Source: CAVZQN01 sp963837395
GTDB taxonomy: Bacteria; Acidobacteriota; HRBIN11; JAKEFK01
Reading direction: 5' to 3'
DNA: 64,000 bases
NCBI GenBank assembly: GCA_963837395.1
Contig: CAWINI010000004.1
Span: 620,001-684,000 of the forward strand
Numbering within the stretch: the stretch's first letter is position 1; every line of letters begins with the position of its first letter. The translations under genes and the position numbers were made by a program. Shown piece by piece: positions 48,917 through 58,515 of the stretch. The notes under the pieces were generated by a model that searched no databases, was not told the DNA's origin, and saw only the letters and a list, made by a program, of their open reading frames with translations.

Positions 48917-50383
48917 TTATTGCGGAATAAACACGATTGCTGTGCGGCCCAACATGTCGCTGAGTTCCGATGAATCCTTTACGCCAGGACTATTCTGTGT
49001 AAAAGCACGATCAAGTCTTAATCCTCCAGTTGCAGGACTAAACACCACTTGATCACATTGCCCAACATCAGGGAGTCCTATGAAGGAAGTCCCAGGAGCA
49101 CCCACAATAAATCCTGTGCCATTCGTTCCAAGATTCGTTGTGATTGAATGACCAAGTAATCGCGTATTCGTGTCTGAGAATTCATCAAAAAATGATGGAG
49201 CTTCGGTAGAAGGATTTACTGACAAAACCGTTATCTGTCCGCCATCTTCAACAACCGCTCTTCCGGCTGATGGTGTTGGAGTCTGAACATCAAAACCAGG
49301 TGATCCAATTGCCAAAAAGGTTCCTGGAGATGTAGTAATATATGAAGCAACTGACCAGCCGGACAAATCGCCATTGTTCGCACCCGTAAACAAAAGTTTT
49401 AATGTGGATGCATTTGTAAGACTGTACACTCTGCCTTTAGAGCCGAGTGAGTAAGGTGATCCAATAAACAAACGATTAGGAGACATTGAGCGATCGGTGT
49501 CTAATGAATAACCAAAAAAGCGATCATCTTTTTTGCCTTGAATGACTTTGTTTAGTTGAAAGGTCGATGTTGCTATACCGCCAAACAAAATGTGAACAGA
49601 GCCTTTGCCGGAAGGCCGCTCGGTGGAAACAGCAATATCTGTGATGTTGTCAGCATCAAAAAGGCCGGCTGCACATTCATATCCAAATCTTTCAGCCGCC
49701 TGTCCCGTCCCTTTGATATTCGGTGAATCCGGATGAACAACCATGGATGGTCCAATTTTTTTGACTTTTGAAGCGCGAAGATCTTGAGGAACTTGCGTAA
49801 AAAAAGCCATCGCTCCTAGTTCTGGTTTTGAACTTGTACTAAATCCCGGTGCACCTGCAGCAATGTCGATATTTCCATCTCCATTGAAATCGCCAGCGGT
49901 AATACAACTGCCAAGTAAATTTTTTTCATTATTGCTAACTGTAGGCATTGCAAGTTCGGTAGCTTGTTTTGGTAGAAGTCCCGAAGAGGAACCAGGAATA
50001 ATATAAGCTGAACCATTTCCATTGTTGCGACCGGGAGCACTTACAACCAGGTCAGTGAATCCATCGTGATTCACATCCGTTGCCACGCCATCCCAACCTA
50101 AAAGGCCGCCGGTGCTTAAACTCGATCCCAACGATTTGAGGGTGATGAATTGATTTTTGGAAGTTCGAAAGCCGGTAGCAGTTCCATATTCAATATTAAT
50201 CGCGCCTGTATCAACAATGCCTTTAAAATCTTCGAACGGAACTGGTAATGCCAGATCAGTAAATCCATCGCCATTAAAGTCGACGAATGTATTTGCTTTT
50301 TGTTTGGCTTCCAGAGAAAGACAAAAAATGCAGGTCAAAGTTAACATGCAAAAGAACAAAAATATTTTGCGTGTACTTTTCAT
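48917..50383 (-). CDS. Secreted FG-GAP (integrin-like) repeat protein
   Basis: A 488-residue protein with signal peptide (MKSTRKIFLFFCMLTLTCIFCLSLEA). Repeats contain the FG-GAP signatures: VDFNGDGFTDLALPVPF, DVNHDGFTDLVVSAPG, GDFNGDGNIDIAAGAPGF, FDADNITDIAVSTERP and WSVASYITTSPGTFLAIGSPGF, a seven-bladed beta-propeller with calcium-binding DxNxDG loops. Probably extracellular, adhesive or carbohydrate-interacting. The ATG at 50383 rather than 50389 is favoured by spacing. The 3' end is convergent with GH9. Confidence 0.88.
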   Translation of the reverse strand: MKSTRKIFLFFCMLTLTCIFCLSLEAKQKANTFVDFNGDGFTDLALPVPFEDFKGIVDTGAINIEYGTATGFRTSKNQFITLKSLGSSLSTGGLLGWDGVATDVNHDGFTDLVVSAPGRNNGNGSAYIIPGSSSGLLPKQATELAMPTVSNNEKNLLGSCITAGDFNGDGNIDIAAGAPGFSTSSKPELGAMAFFTQVPQDLRASKVKKIGPSMVVHPDSPNIKGTGQAAERFGYECAAGLFDADNITDIAVSTERPSGKGSVHILFGGIATSTFQLNKVIQGKKDDRFFGYSLDTDRSMSPNRLFIGSPYSLGSKGRVYSLTNASTLKLLFTGANNGDLSGWSVASYITTSPGTFLAIGSPGFDVQTPTPSAGRAVVEDGGQITVLSVNPSTEAPSFFDEFSDTNTRLLGHSITTNLGTNGTGFIVGAPGTSFIGLPDVGQCDQVVFSPATGGLRLDRAFTQNSPGVKDSSELSDMLGRTAIVFIPQ

Positions 50384-50399
50384 GACCACGAATCACCTC

Positions 50400-50475
50400 C
50401 CAGTGAAGTACTGAGTAACGAGTACTGAGTTCTGAGTAAAAGCTGAAACTCGATACTCAGCACTCAGTACTAATA
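50400..50475. repeat. Intergenic inverted repeat
   Basis: GTACTGAGTAACGAGTACTGAGT (50408 on, first part only quoted) and ACTCAGCACTCAGTACTA (50454-50472) are inverted copies of an ACTCAGTACT-type motif. It lies upstream of the FG-GAP gene. No gene is present. Confidence 0.6.
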
Positions 50476-50505
50476 TGATACCTTTTTTCTTTAGAAGCAC
50501 GGAAC

Positions 50506-52526
50506 TCAGTGTTTCTGTGGTTCAATCTTATCGGGCGGAAAGACTTCGAGTACGGAGAAATCGACCCAGAACAAAGCTTCGGTGTTGGAAGTTCGTTTCA
50601 GGATGGCATCACCGATTTCTTTTGGTGGATCGTTCAATTGAATCCACCACGGACGATCCGATGGATATCCGACTTGAAAAGCGACAGGGCCGGAGCAAAA
50701 TATTTTCCCCAAACGGCGAATTCATCAACCATTGCATCCAGTGATGGCAAGATTTGACTGTCATCTACAAACAAAATTCCTTCCCGAACTGTCGGCGGCA
50801 TTTTTCCCGGCAACCAGTGTTTCAGGAACAAACGATACTTCGGATTATATGATCGTGCGATCTTCAACCATTGAGTGGCCAGTTCATCACTGATCGGATC
50901 CCCTTGATCGGGATCTGTGGATCGATACCATTCATCATCAATTCCAACTCCAATCACGCAGCGATGATGGCTATATTGCTTCAACACTAAATTTAGCAAT
51001 TTGTCGACTGATGCAAAGCGGGGTTCAACTTGCAGCCAGATTCGAAATCCAAGTTCATCAAATAATTTCAGCGCAGCTTCGCCGGCATCCACTTCATCAC
51101 TTCCGATAATCAATGGATCATCTACATCACCAACAGGAAATGGCAATTGCACACCGCGGTCGGTTTTGCGTCCGACAATCCAGATGGATTCCGGCGTTGC
51201 ACCAGGAAAACGCGCAGACATCTGCTTCGCTACACCGGCCCAATATTGCGGCCCCGGATCCGGCCTCGATCCATAGATCGAACAACGGAATCCAGCACCC
51301 AATGGGAATTTTGAAGCAGACGCATCGGTGCTAGTACTATTATTGTCGTATGATGCCTGTAGTTGTCGTGGGGTCTTCAGCCATGCGAGTAATTCCTTCG
51401 CGCTTACAACTCGAACTTGCGGTTTGGACAGCGAGTAGTCTAGAAATTCGCGAAGCGCATCGCGACGTTCCTGAACCGTTGCACCGGGCGGTTGTTCGGG
51501 ACTTTTATCGGCGTAAATCGCACTATGTACCCCCACGTTCAGCGGACACCGATTTCCCTGTAATCGCAAATCCAAGGTGTACTTTAACGTCGCCAGAAAT
51601 TCCGCTTTGCTCATTCCGTATTCAAACCACAGGTTCCAATCCATTCCTGTAATTTTGCCTTGATCGATTTCAAAATAATCATTCTTCTGTTTCATGCGTG
51701 CGCGAAAACCAGGTGTTACACCATACGCTGCACATTGATCATCCGGCGGAACGATGAACGCATATACCGGAAGCTCCCATAACCCTGGATGTTCACGAAC
51801 TAAAGGCAAGTTTTGAAGTTTGTATGTTGCTAAATTTCCGGGGCTTCCATGATCCAGCACAAACGGCCAAACAAAATTGCGTCCATCAGCATCATGTTGA
51901 AAACCTTCTTCAATGCTGCAATCGTAAACAAAATTTTTGTTTCGCGCTGCGCTGAAAGTTGGATCGCCATATTCAAGAAACGGTGTGCGAAAGCCGATTA
52001 ACTCATTTCGTGGAATTGCGAGTCCATCGGTTTGAGTCAGCATATCAATGCATTGCTGCATCTCCTTTTCCCACTTTCCAATACTGAAGTCACGACCGTG
52101 CGGATGGGAATGGGTATGAACTCCTATTTCGTGTCCGGCATCGTAAGCTTCCTTCCATGATTGCTTCACAAAATTCGGATCTTCCATTTCGTCAGAGGTA
52201 ATATATGCATCTTTCGTTTTTTCAGACGTGATGTATTTCGTGTTCACATAGAACGAATAATGGATCGGAGTACCATCAACATTTTTTCGTGCAGCGAAAA
52301 GTTCGGTGAGATAATGCATCCCGCCGCCTCCACCGGAACCTTCCAGACCGGAATGCGGATTGTCATCAGTGCCAAATGAAACGAATAGCGGCACCTGTTC
52401 TGCATTCAATCCGCCCGGTGGCATCTGCATTTGTTGAATCGGGAAATCATAATGATGCGCAGCACAAGCAACGATAACCAACAAACAACCAAAAATTAAC
52501 AACAGCTTAGATCGCATTTCTAACAT
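50506..52526 (-). pseudogene. Polysaccharide deacetylase-like protein, frameshifted near 3' end
   Basis: The first frame (50634-52526) starts with a lipoprotein signal (LLIFGCLLVIVAC). The NodB-like domain carries LFVSFGTDDNPHSGLEG (metal Asp pair), YDAGHEIGVHTHSHPHG (His motif) and RNELIGFRTPFLEYG. A C-terminal domain (GFRCSIYGSRPDPG, RIWLQVEPRFASVDKLLNL) looks like a TIM-barrel fragment. Near 50697-50707 the frame ought to change to give CSGPVAFQVGYPSDRPWWIQLNDPPKE..FWVDFSVLEVFPP (to 50506). De-N-acetylation of chitin-type oligomers would fit the cluster; the substrate is unproven. Confidence 0.75.
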
Positions 52527-52543
52527 TCCACCATTCCGTTTTC

Positions 52544-53581
52544 TTATCGGGTTTCTGTAACCTTGTGAATGCCTCTTGGTGACTCCGTATCACATCCTTT
52601 TGCCACCGCAAGGTGATAGCAAAACAATTGTGCGGGCACGATTGAAACAATTGGACTTAACCATTCCGGAATTCCGGATGGAATTAGCAACGAAGTTTGC
52701 GCAAGATCAATCGCTTCTTTCACGTTTGATAAAACGACCAGTTCTGCTGAACGTCCATTGCGCAATTCTTTCAACACTTCGATCACTGATGAATGAACCG
52801 CGCCTTCAGTCACTACTGCAAGAATTGGAAAGCCACCCTCCACAATCGCGATCGGACCATGCAAGAAATCAGCGGATGAATATGGCGCAGCTTCAATGTA
52901 GGTCAGCTCTTTCAGCTTCAATGCCCATTCATAGGCAGTTGCAAAACTGAAACCACGTCCTAATACGGCACAACTTGCAATGGATCGATATCGTTCAACC
53001 TTAGAATTCATTTGTTTGTCGGAAGTCAGCGCGATTTGCATCCATTCCGGTACGCGTGCCAATTGCTGCCATTGCGATTCATCTTCTGACATTGCAGCGG
53101 AAAGCATTGCAATGGCCATCAGTTCAGCGGTATAGGTTTTTGTAGCAGCAACAGCATTTTCTTTTTCAGCGCCGATATCCAGTACAAAATCTGCTGCGCG
53201 TGCAAGCGGAGATTTCACCGCATTTGTTATCGCCAGTGTCAAACATCCCTGGCGCTTCCCTTCTGCAAGTACACTTACAATATCCGGAGATCTTCCAGAT
53301 TGTGAAATTCCAACTACAAATGCGCCATCTAATTTCGGTGGGCTGTTGTAATAGGTAAATAACGATGGTGCAGCGAATCCCACGGGCAGTCTGTTGATTG
53401 ATCCCCAAACATAATTCATATATCGTCCGGCATTTTCCGAAGTCCCTCTTGCCGCAATATAGATGAAGCGAATTCCTTTTGATTTGATTGCCGCAGCAAT
53501 TTCTTCACAAGCACTTCGCTGAGTATTTAACAAATGTTCTAAACGCGAAGGCTGTTCCTGGATCTCAGAATGAAGGCTCAC
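52544..53581 (-). CDS. SIS-domain glucosamine-6-phosphate deaminase-like protein
   Basis: A 345-residue protein with two SIS domains: FIYIAARGTSENAGRYMNYV, FVVGISQSGRSPDIVSVLAEGKRQG and CAVLGRGFSFATAYEWALKLKELTYIEAAPYSSADFLHGPIAIV. It matches the isomerase half of GlmS and lacks the glutaminase half, as in the NagB-II/AgaS group that converts GlcN-6-P into Fru-6-P and ammonia. It overlaps the ROK kinase stop by four bases, so the genes are coupled. The deaminase role follows from family and neighbours. Confidence 0.88.
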   Translation of the reverse strand: MSLHSEIQEQPSRLEHLLNTQRSACEEIAAAIKSKGIRFIYIAARGTSENAGRYMNYVWGSINRLPVGFAAPSLFTYYNSPPKLDGAFVVGISQSGRSPDIVSVLAEGKRQGCLTLAITNAVKSPLARAADFVLDIGAEKENAVAATKTYTAELMAIAMLSAAMSEDESQWQQLARVPEWMQIALTSDKQMNSKVERYRSIASCAVLGRGFSFATAYEWALKLKELTYIEAAPYSSADFLHGPIAIVEGGFPILAVVTEGAVHSSVIEVLKELRNGRSAELVVLSNVKEAIDLAQTSLLIPSGIPEWLSPIVSIVPAQLFCYHLAVAKGCDTESPRGIHKVTETR

Positions 53582-54444
53582 TTTGGTTTTTTCTCCAAGG
53601 CATCAAGATGCAACGCTGCTGCACCCAATAATGGAATATCCGGAAGATCGGAAGGTTCGATCACCACGCGCTCCAAAGCATGTTGATAAGCAAATGATGA
53701 TTTTAGTTTCTCCATCATTGTTTTTTTAAAAAATTCAAAGGCCTGGCTGACCGATCCACCAAGAATTACAATTTCAGGATCATATGCATATAACGCAATC
53801 ATCATTGCATGCGCCATTTCATATCCAAATTCGTTATATGCCTGAAGGGCAATTGGATCTCCTGCTTTAGCGCGTTCAAAAATATTTTCGCCGGTGGTGC
53901 CATACTGTCGTGAAAAAAATTGTCCACTGCAGTAGTATTCAACCGTTTGTTCTTTGTATGGAATTGTTCCAATTTCACCTGCACCACAATTACTTCCGTT
54001 ATATAAACAACGATCAATAATGATTCCAGAACCTAATCCCGTTCCGATCGTGATACCAACGATGTGGCGATAAGGACGTCCTTTCCCATAATGACATTCG
54101 CCAACTGCAAAACTGTTTGCATCATTGTTTACGTAAACAGGAACGTGAAATACATCTTCAATCGCATCTTTTAAATGAACTTCTTTCCATGATGGAATGT
54201 TTTGCACTGCATAAACGATTCCTCGATCCACATCCACCAGACTTGGAACGCCGACTCCAATTCCGGCAACGTCTTCATCGAACAGAGTTTCAATAGCGTT
54301 GATTAGCTCCTTTACTACAACCTGATCATTATCAGTCATAGGAACAGATCGCGCGGTGCGTTCAGTAATATCAGTGCCTTGAATTTTGCCGACGCGTAGA
54401 CTTGTCCCGCCAAGATCTACTGCAATGATCGATGTTTTACTCAT
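53578..54444 (-). CDS. ROK family sugar kinase
   Basis: A 288-residue kinase. N-terminal phosphate-binding IIAVDLGGTSLRVGKIQG, sugar-binding VYVNNDANSFAVGECHYGKGRPYRHIVGITIGTGLGSGIIID with catalytic Asp in NND, and the GAGEIGTIPYKE zinc/sugar loop. The C-terminal adenine loop is EIVILGGSVSQAF. The usual Cys-rich zinc motif is only partly present. Glucose or glucosamine kinase is expected. Four-base overlaps on both sides couple it to the transporter and the deaminase. Confidence 0.92.
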   Translation of the reverse strand: MSKTSIIAVDLGGTSLRVGKIQGTDITERTARSVPMTDNDQVVVKELINAIETLFDEDVAGIGVGVPSLVDVDRGIVYAVQNIPSWKEVHLKDAIEDVFHVPVYVNNDANSFAVGECHYGKGRPYRHIVGITIGTGLGSGIIIDRCLYNGSNCGAGEIGTIPYKEQTVEYYCSGQFFSRQYGTTGENIFERAKAGDPIALQAYNEFGYEMAHAMMIALYAYDPEIVILGGSVSQAFEFFKKTMMEKLKSSFAYQHALERVVIEPSDLPDIPLLGAAALHLDALEKKPK

Positions 54445-55706
54445 GCCTTTGCTGCTTCCGGTTGAACTTTCTTACGGATGGTTGCATTTGTAATCAACGG
54501 ACGTGCCCACAAGCCAACACTCAGGATGTAACCAAGAGTGATGTAAAGAAACAGCATTCCGTATCGCAATCCAATTGCATCACCTAACTTGCCGATAATT
54601 AATGGAACGATTGCACCTCCGATAATTCCAGTGCAGAGAATTCCTGAAAATGATCCGTGATGTTTATCGATTGAATTCAATGCCAGCGAAAAAATGATTG
54701 ACCACATAACCGATGCACAAAATCCAACCGCACCGAACGAATATCGAACCGTACTTGTAGGACCAAACAGCGCAGCTGTTAATGCAATGAATGCAAGCAC
54801 TGCTGCGCCTACCAGCACCCATCGGCTATCAAAGAGTTTCAGAAGAACGAGTCCGACCGCGCAACCAACGGTCATATAACCCCAGAACCATGCGACCGTA
54901 TGTGCGCCTTCAACTTCAGGATTCATCCCGTGGTATCTGCGCAGAAATTCGGAAATCCAGTTTGCTACACCCTGCTCAGTGCCTACATATGCAAAGATTG
55001 CGATAAAAAATAAAATCACCGTGGGATTTTTGAAAAGCTGAAGATATGTTTCTTTCGCTCCTGTCTTCTCATCTTCTTTGAGCTCCACTTTTGGCAATGG
55101 AAACAGGCCGATGATTACAACCATCAACACGCAGATTGCTGCAAACACCCAATAGATCGAAACCCATTGCAAATTTGCAGGCACTAAATTACGAAGTGTT
55201 GCGATCATCGAATTATCACTTGCAGCAGGCGCTTTCAAATTCTGAACAAGGTAGGAATAAATTAATGGGCTGATATAAGAAGCAAGTCCAAATACAAGCT
55301 GCCCGAATACTGAAAAGAATGCGAAGTGTTCCTCACCTCCGGCAGTTCTTAACAGCGGATTGATTGCAACTTGAAGCATCGCCATTCCAACACCGATTGA
55401 AAAAAGCGAAAACCAATAAATGCCGAACAATGGCTTCATTGCGAAAACAAACGAACCGATCAGGGCTAATGCGAATGAAACGAGCAGCACCGGTTTCTCA
55501 GTAAACTTTTCAAGCAAAATTCCGGCTGGAATTGACATCACTCCATATGCAATAAAAAACGCGAACGGAAGAAAGCCTGTTTGAGTAAGACTCAGATGAA
55601 AGCTATCAATGATGTTTGGAACAAGCGGACCCAGAATATTTGTTAGAAGTGAGATTACAAAAAAGATGAATAAGACCAGGCCAACAACGGCATTATTTCG
55701 TACCAT
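54441..55706 (-). CDS. MFS sugar permease (FucP/NagP-like)
   Basis: A 421-residue twelve-helix MFS transporter of the sugar:H+ symporter FGHS group: LLTNILGPLVPNIIDSFHLSLTQTGFLPFAFFIAYGVMSIPAGILLEKF is the typical start, and HFAFFSVFGQLVFGLASYISPLIYSYLVQN and EQGVANWISEFL (the conserved Glu-Gln-Gly) follow. The neighbours (ROK kinase, SIS deaminase, GH2) suggest GlcN, GlcNAc or a related hexose as substrate. The start at 55706 is preferred to 55727, which lies nearer the repeat. Confidence 0.9.
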   Translation of the reverse strand: MVRNNAVVGLVLFIFFVISLLTNILGPLVPNIIDSFHLSLTQTGFLPFAFFIAYGVMSIPAGILLEKFTEKPVLLVSFALALIGSFVFAMKPLFGIYWFSLFSIGVGMAMLQVAINPLLRTAGGEEHFAFFSVFGQLVFGLASYISPLIYSYLVQNLKAPAASDNSMIATLRNLVPANLQWVSIYWVFAAICVLMVVIIGLFPLPKVELKEDEKTGAKETYLQLFKNPTVILFFIAIFAYVGTEQGVANWISEFLRRYHGMNPEVEGAHTVAWFWGYMTVGCAVGLVLLKLFDSRWVLVGAAVLAFIALTAALFGPTSTVRYSFGAVGFCASVMWSIIFSLALNSIDKHHGSFSGILCTGIIGGAIVPLIIGKLGDAIGLRYGMLFLYITLGYILSVGLWARPLITNATIRKKVQPEAAKA

Positions 55707-55724
55707 GAGTTGCTCCTTTTGCAG

Positions 55725-55778
55725 CATCGAGGCCCGTGCCTCGCGGTGGTGGGGTGCGGAGGCGGGGCCTTTGATCGG
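55725..55778. repeat. GC-rich palindromic element, type 2 (copy 2), inside the GH2 3' end
   Basis: CGAGGCCCGTGCCTCGCGG..GGGTGCGGAGGCGGGGCCTTTGAT, related to the element at 36226. On the minus strand it is translated as the tail RPRLRTPPPRGTGLDAAKGATHG of the GH2 protein. Confidence 0.7.
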
Positions 55779-55790
55779 CCTTGACAGATT

Positions 55791-55840
55791 GCGGACTAGA
55801 AGTCCGCGGCCCGTAATGCGGGCTGGAAGCCCGTGCTCCT
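55791..55840. repeat. Dispersed double-hairpin repeat (copy 3), inside the GH2 coding frame
   Basis: GCGGACTAGAAGTCCGCGGC and GCGGGCTGGAAGCCCGTGC. On the minus strand it is translated as GARASSPHYGPRTSSPQ near the GH2 C-terminus. Confidence 0.82.
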
Positions 55841-58453
55841 AATTCCGCGATACCATCCGTAACATTAAATCCTGAATACAAAAGCATTGGCTTTTCTCCT
55901 TTTAGATGTTCCGGTGAAAAACGTGCGCTGAGTTGTTTGGTTTCGCCAGGCAAGAGTGAGATGTAATTGTCATCCCAGAAAATTGGCAAAATGGATCGTC
56001 CGGTTTTATCACTGACAACCCGAAGTTCAACAAAGAACGCAAGTTTTGAAGATGGATTCTTCACATTCACCTGTAATCCATTTTCATCCCAGGTTGGTTC
56101 GACTTGAATTTTTGCCGGTGGTAAATCTTTCAATGAAGTAAAATCGGCATATTCCGTAATCGGCGTGAAGTACCAATCACTGTTTGGAAAATCAAGAACA
56201 TCCTGTTTTGATGAAAGCCAGTAAAAATTTTCAGCGATCGTTTTGCCTTCTGAATCATTGAGTTTCAATTTCAAAAAGCAAACCGGCATCGAATCAATCG
56301 ACTTAGGCAGATCAAATATTGCTTTCGATTCGTTGGGACCGATTCCAACATTCACAGCTTGCGAAAGCTTTTGATCAGACTCTGGAGACAAAACAATTAT
56401 TTCAGCCTTAAGATTCGCAAGTTCATTGTAGGTATCATTTACGACATAAACCGACCGTTTGCCATAATCATAGGAAATGTTCACCGGTTGATTTGCTTTG
56501 CGTGTTCCATAAAAAGCGCCGCCAGGCATCAAATAATAATCGTAAAGCTGCCAGTACATTTTTGGCCATGCAGCATTCAACATCCACTGCACAATTCCGG
56601 TCGCTAATGGTTTTCGAATCCCAAAAGATTCAAACATTGCGCGAAGTGCTTCGTAATTTACAGCCTGCGCCTTCTTCGAAAATTCTTCCAAACCCTCCGC
56701 AGGACCATATCTTTTGTTAAACGATTCCATGTATTTTTCCAGCGTATTGAATTCATTCCGGCCGCAGTGAAAATTCCAGGTATCATCAATCGGCCAAAAG
56801 TGTTCTTTCGCAAATTGTTTCTGAATGCTTTCCATTGGTGGAGGCTGAGCACCAGGACTTGTTTCAGTGTTGAATCCGTATGCGCCGCCATGTTCCGTAT
56901 CTACGTACCAATAGTTCGGTGTGACATATTCATACGCTCAACATTTTCACACCGCTCGGACCACTCACTTCGCTGGTCCATGTTTTTGTCGAAATAAGAA
57001 TCGGACGAGTCGGATCGGTGATCGCAAGATCGGCACGATAACGTTTTTCCAGTTCCGGATGCGGCAGCTTATCACTCCCCAATGCCCACACCAACACACT
57101 GGGATGATTTCGAAGCCACATCGCCTGATCATGCATGTATGCAACCAGCAAATCGAAATCTTCATTCGTGATTGCGCCCCCAAAATCTTCATCTACTTCT
57201 TTGCCTAAATAATCTTTCCATTCCCACTGACAGCTCACTCCAACCATTATTAAGATTCCATAGCGATCAGCCAGGTCATAGAGCTTTTCGCTTGACCCCC
57301 AAAAACCTTCGAGCCGAATTAAATTCAGATTTAAGTGTTTGACATATTGAATCTGTGCTTCAAGATTTTTTTCATCTTCATTCAAGAGCAAATCATCTAC
57401 CCAACCACCACCGCGAATCAAAATCTTTTTGCCGTTGATGATGTATCCGCGATGACCGGCCTCATTTCTGTAATCTGCTACTTCACGAATTCCAAACACC
57501 ACATTCTGAATATCGGAAACCAACTGTAAATTCCGTACAGTGAGTTTGAGATTGTACAGTTCCGGATTTCCAAGATTGTTTGGCCACCAGATTCGTGGGT
57601 TTTGTACAACTAAACCTGGAAATTCTTCCGCGTTGAAAATAACGTCCTTAGATTCTCCGGCGGCTAATGAAAACTTTTGATTGAAGGTAATGCCACCATC
57701 AATTTCGCCGTTGATATTTCCGGAAATGGCACGTTGAGTGTGATTGACCAGAGTGCCCGTGATGTTGATGCGAGCTTCTTTTAATGATTGCAAATCCAAT
57801 TTGGTTTGAACAAAAGTATTTTCAATCGTGACTGGACCACCTGCCCGCAACTTCACTTCGCGCCACAATCCCATATTTCTATCAGGCGGTGTTGGATTCC
57901 AATCAACATATCCGATGGTGTAATCGCCGGGCTTTGGTGGGAACACCTGAACTGCAAGAACATTTTTCGTTTTACGAATCAGCGGTGTGATATCAACATC
58001 AAAGCGTTTGAATGCGCCAAAAATTTCATCCGCCGATTTAATTTGCTTGCCGTTTAGAAACACGTTTGCGCTGAAATTAATGCCATCAAAAATGAGTCTT
58101 ACATTTTCCGCTCTTGCACCACGATCCAACACAAATTCTTTGCGATACCACCATGCAGACCTGAAAGGTTCATATGAAATTGTTTCCAGATTCTTCCCAA
58201 AATAAGGATCGCGATATACTCCGTTTTTTACCAGGGCAGATAGAACCGTTGTGGGAACGGATGTTGGATACCAGCCGCTTGTATCAAATCCTAAGGACGA
58301 AATTTTTTCGCCAGAGGCATCGACGTCATCTGAGGACTGAATTAGCCAGCCAGTTTTGAGGAGTTGGTAGTTGTTTGGTTCAGCGGCTTGGATGGTTGAT
58401 GCTGCGAATATGATTAGGAGAAGAATTTTTATTTTCATAATCACCTATTTTTA

Positions 58454-58511
58454 AAGCGGACAAGATGTCCGCGGCCCGTAATGCCGGCCGAGGCCCGCGC
58501 TCCGTAATACG
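58454..58511. repeat. Dispersed double-hairpin repeat (copy 4)
   Basis: GCGGACAAGATGTCCGCGGCC and GCCGGCCGAGGCCCGCGC, followed by GCTCC. It lies between the GH2 start and the sulfatase-like gene stop. Confidence 0.78.
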
Positions 58512-58515
58512 CTCC

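Larger units (their letters stand above)
55693..58444 (-). pseudogene. GH2 exo-beta-glucosaminidase (CsxA-like), frameshifted
   Basis: Frame 1 (56930-58444) has a signal peptide (MKIKILLLIIFAASTIQA), the GH2 sugar-binding domain (GFDTSGWYPTSVPTTVLSALVKNGVY), the Ig domain and the acid/base region (HPSVLVWALGSDKLPHPELE, Asp in GSD as in CsxA). Frame 2 (55693-56835 plus upstream codons AYEYVTPNYWYVDTEHGGAYGFNTETSPG) carries the nucleophile Glu. The frame changes near 56935-56945. Known relatives release GlcN from chitosan. The last 50 or so residues are translated from intergenic-type repeats. Confidence 0.87.
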
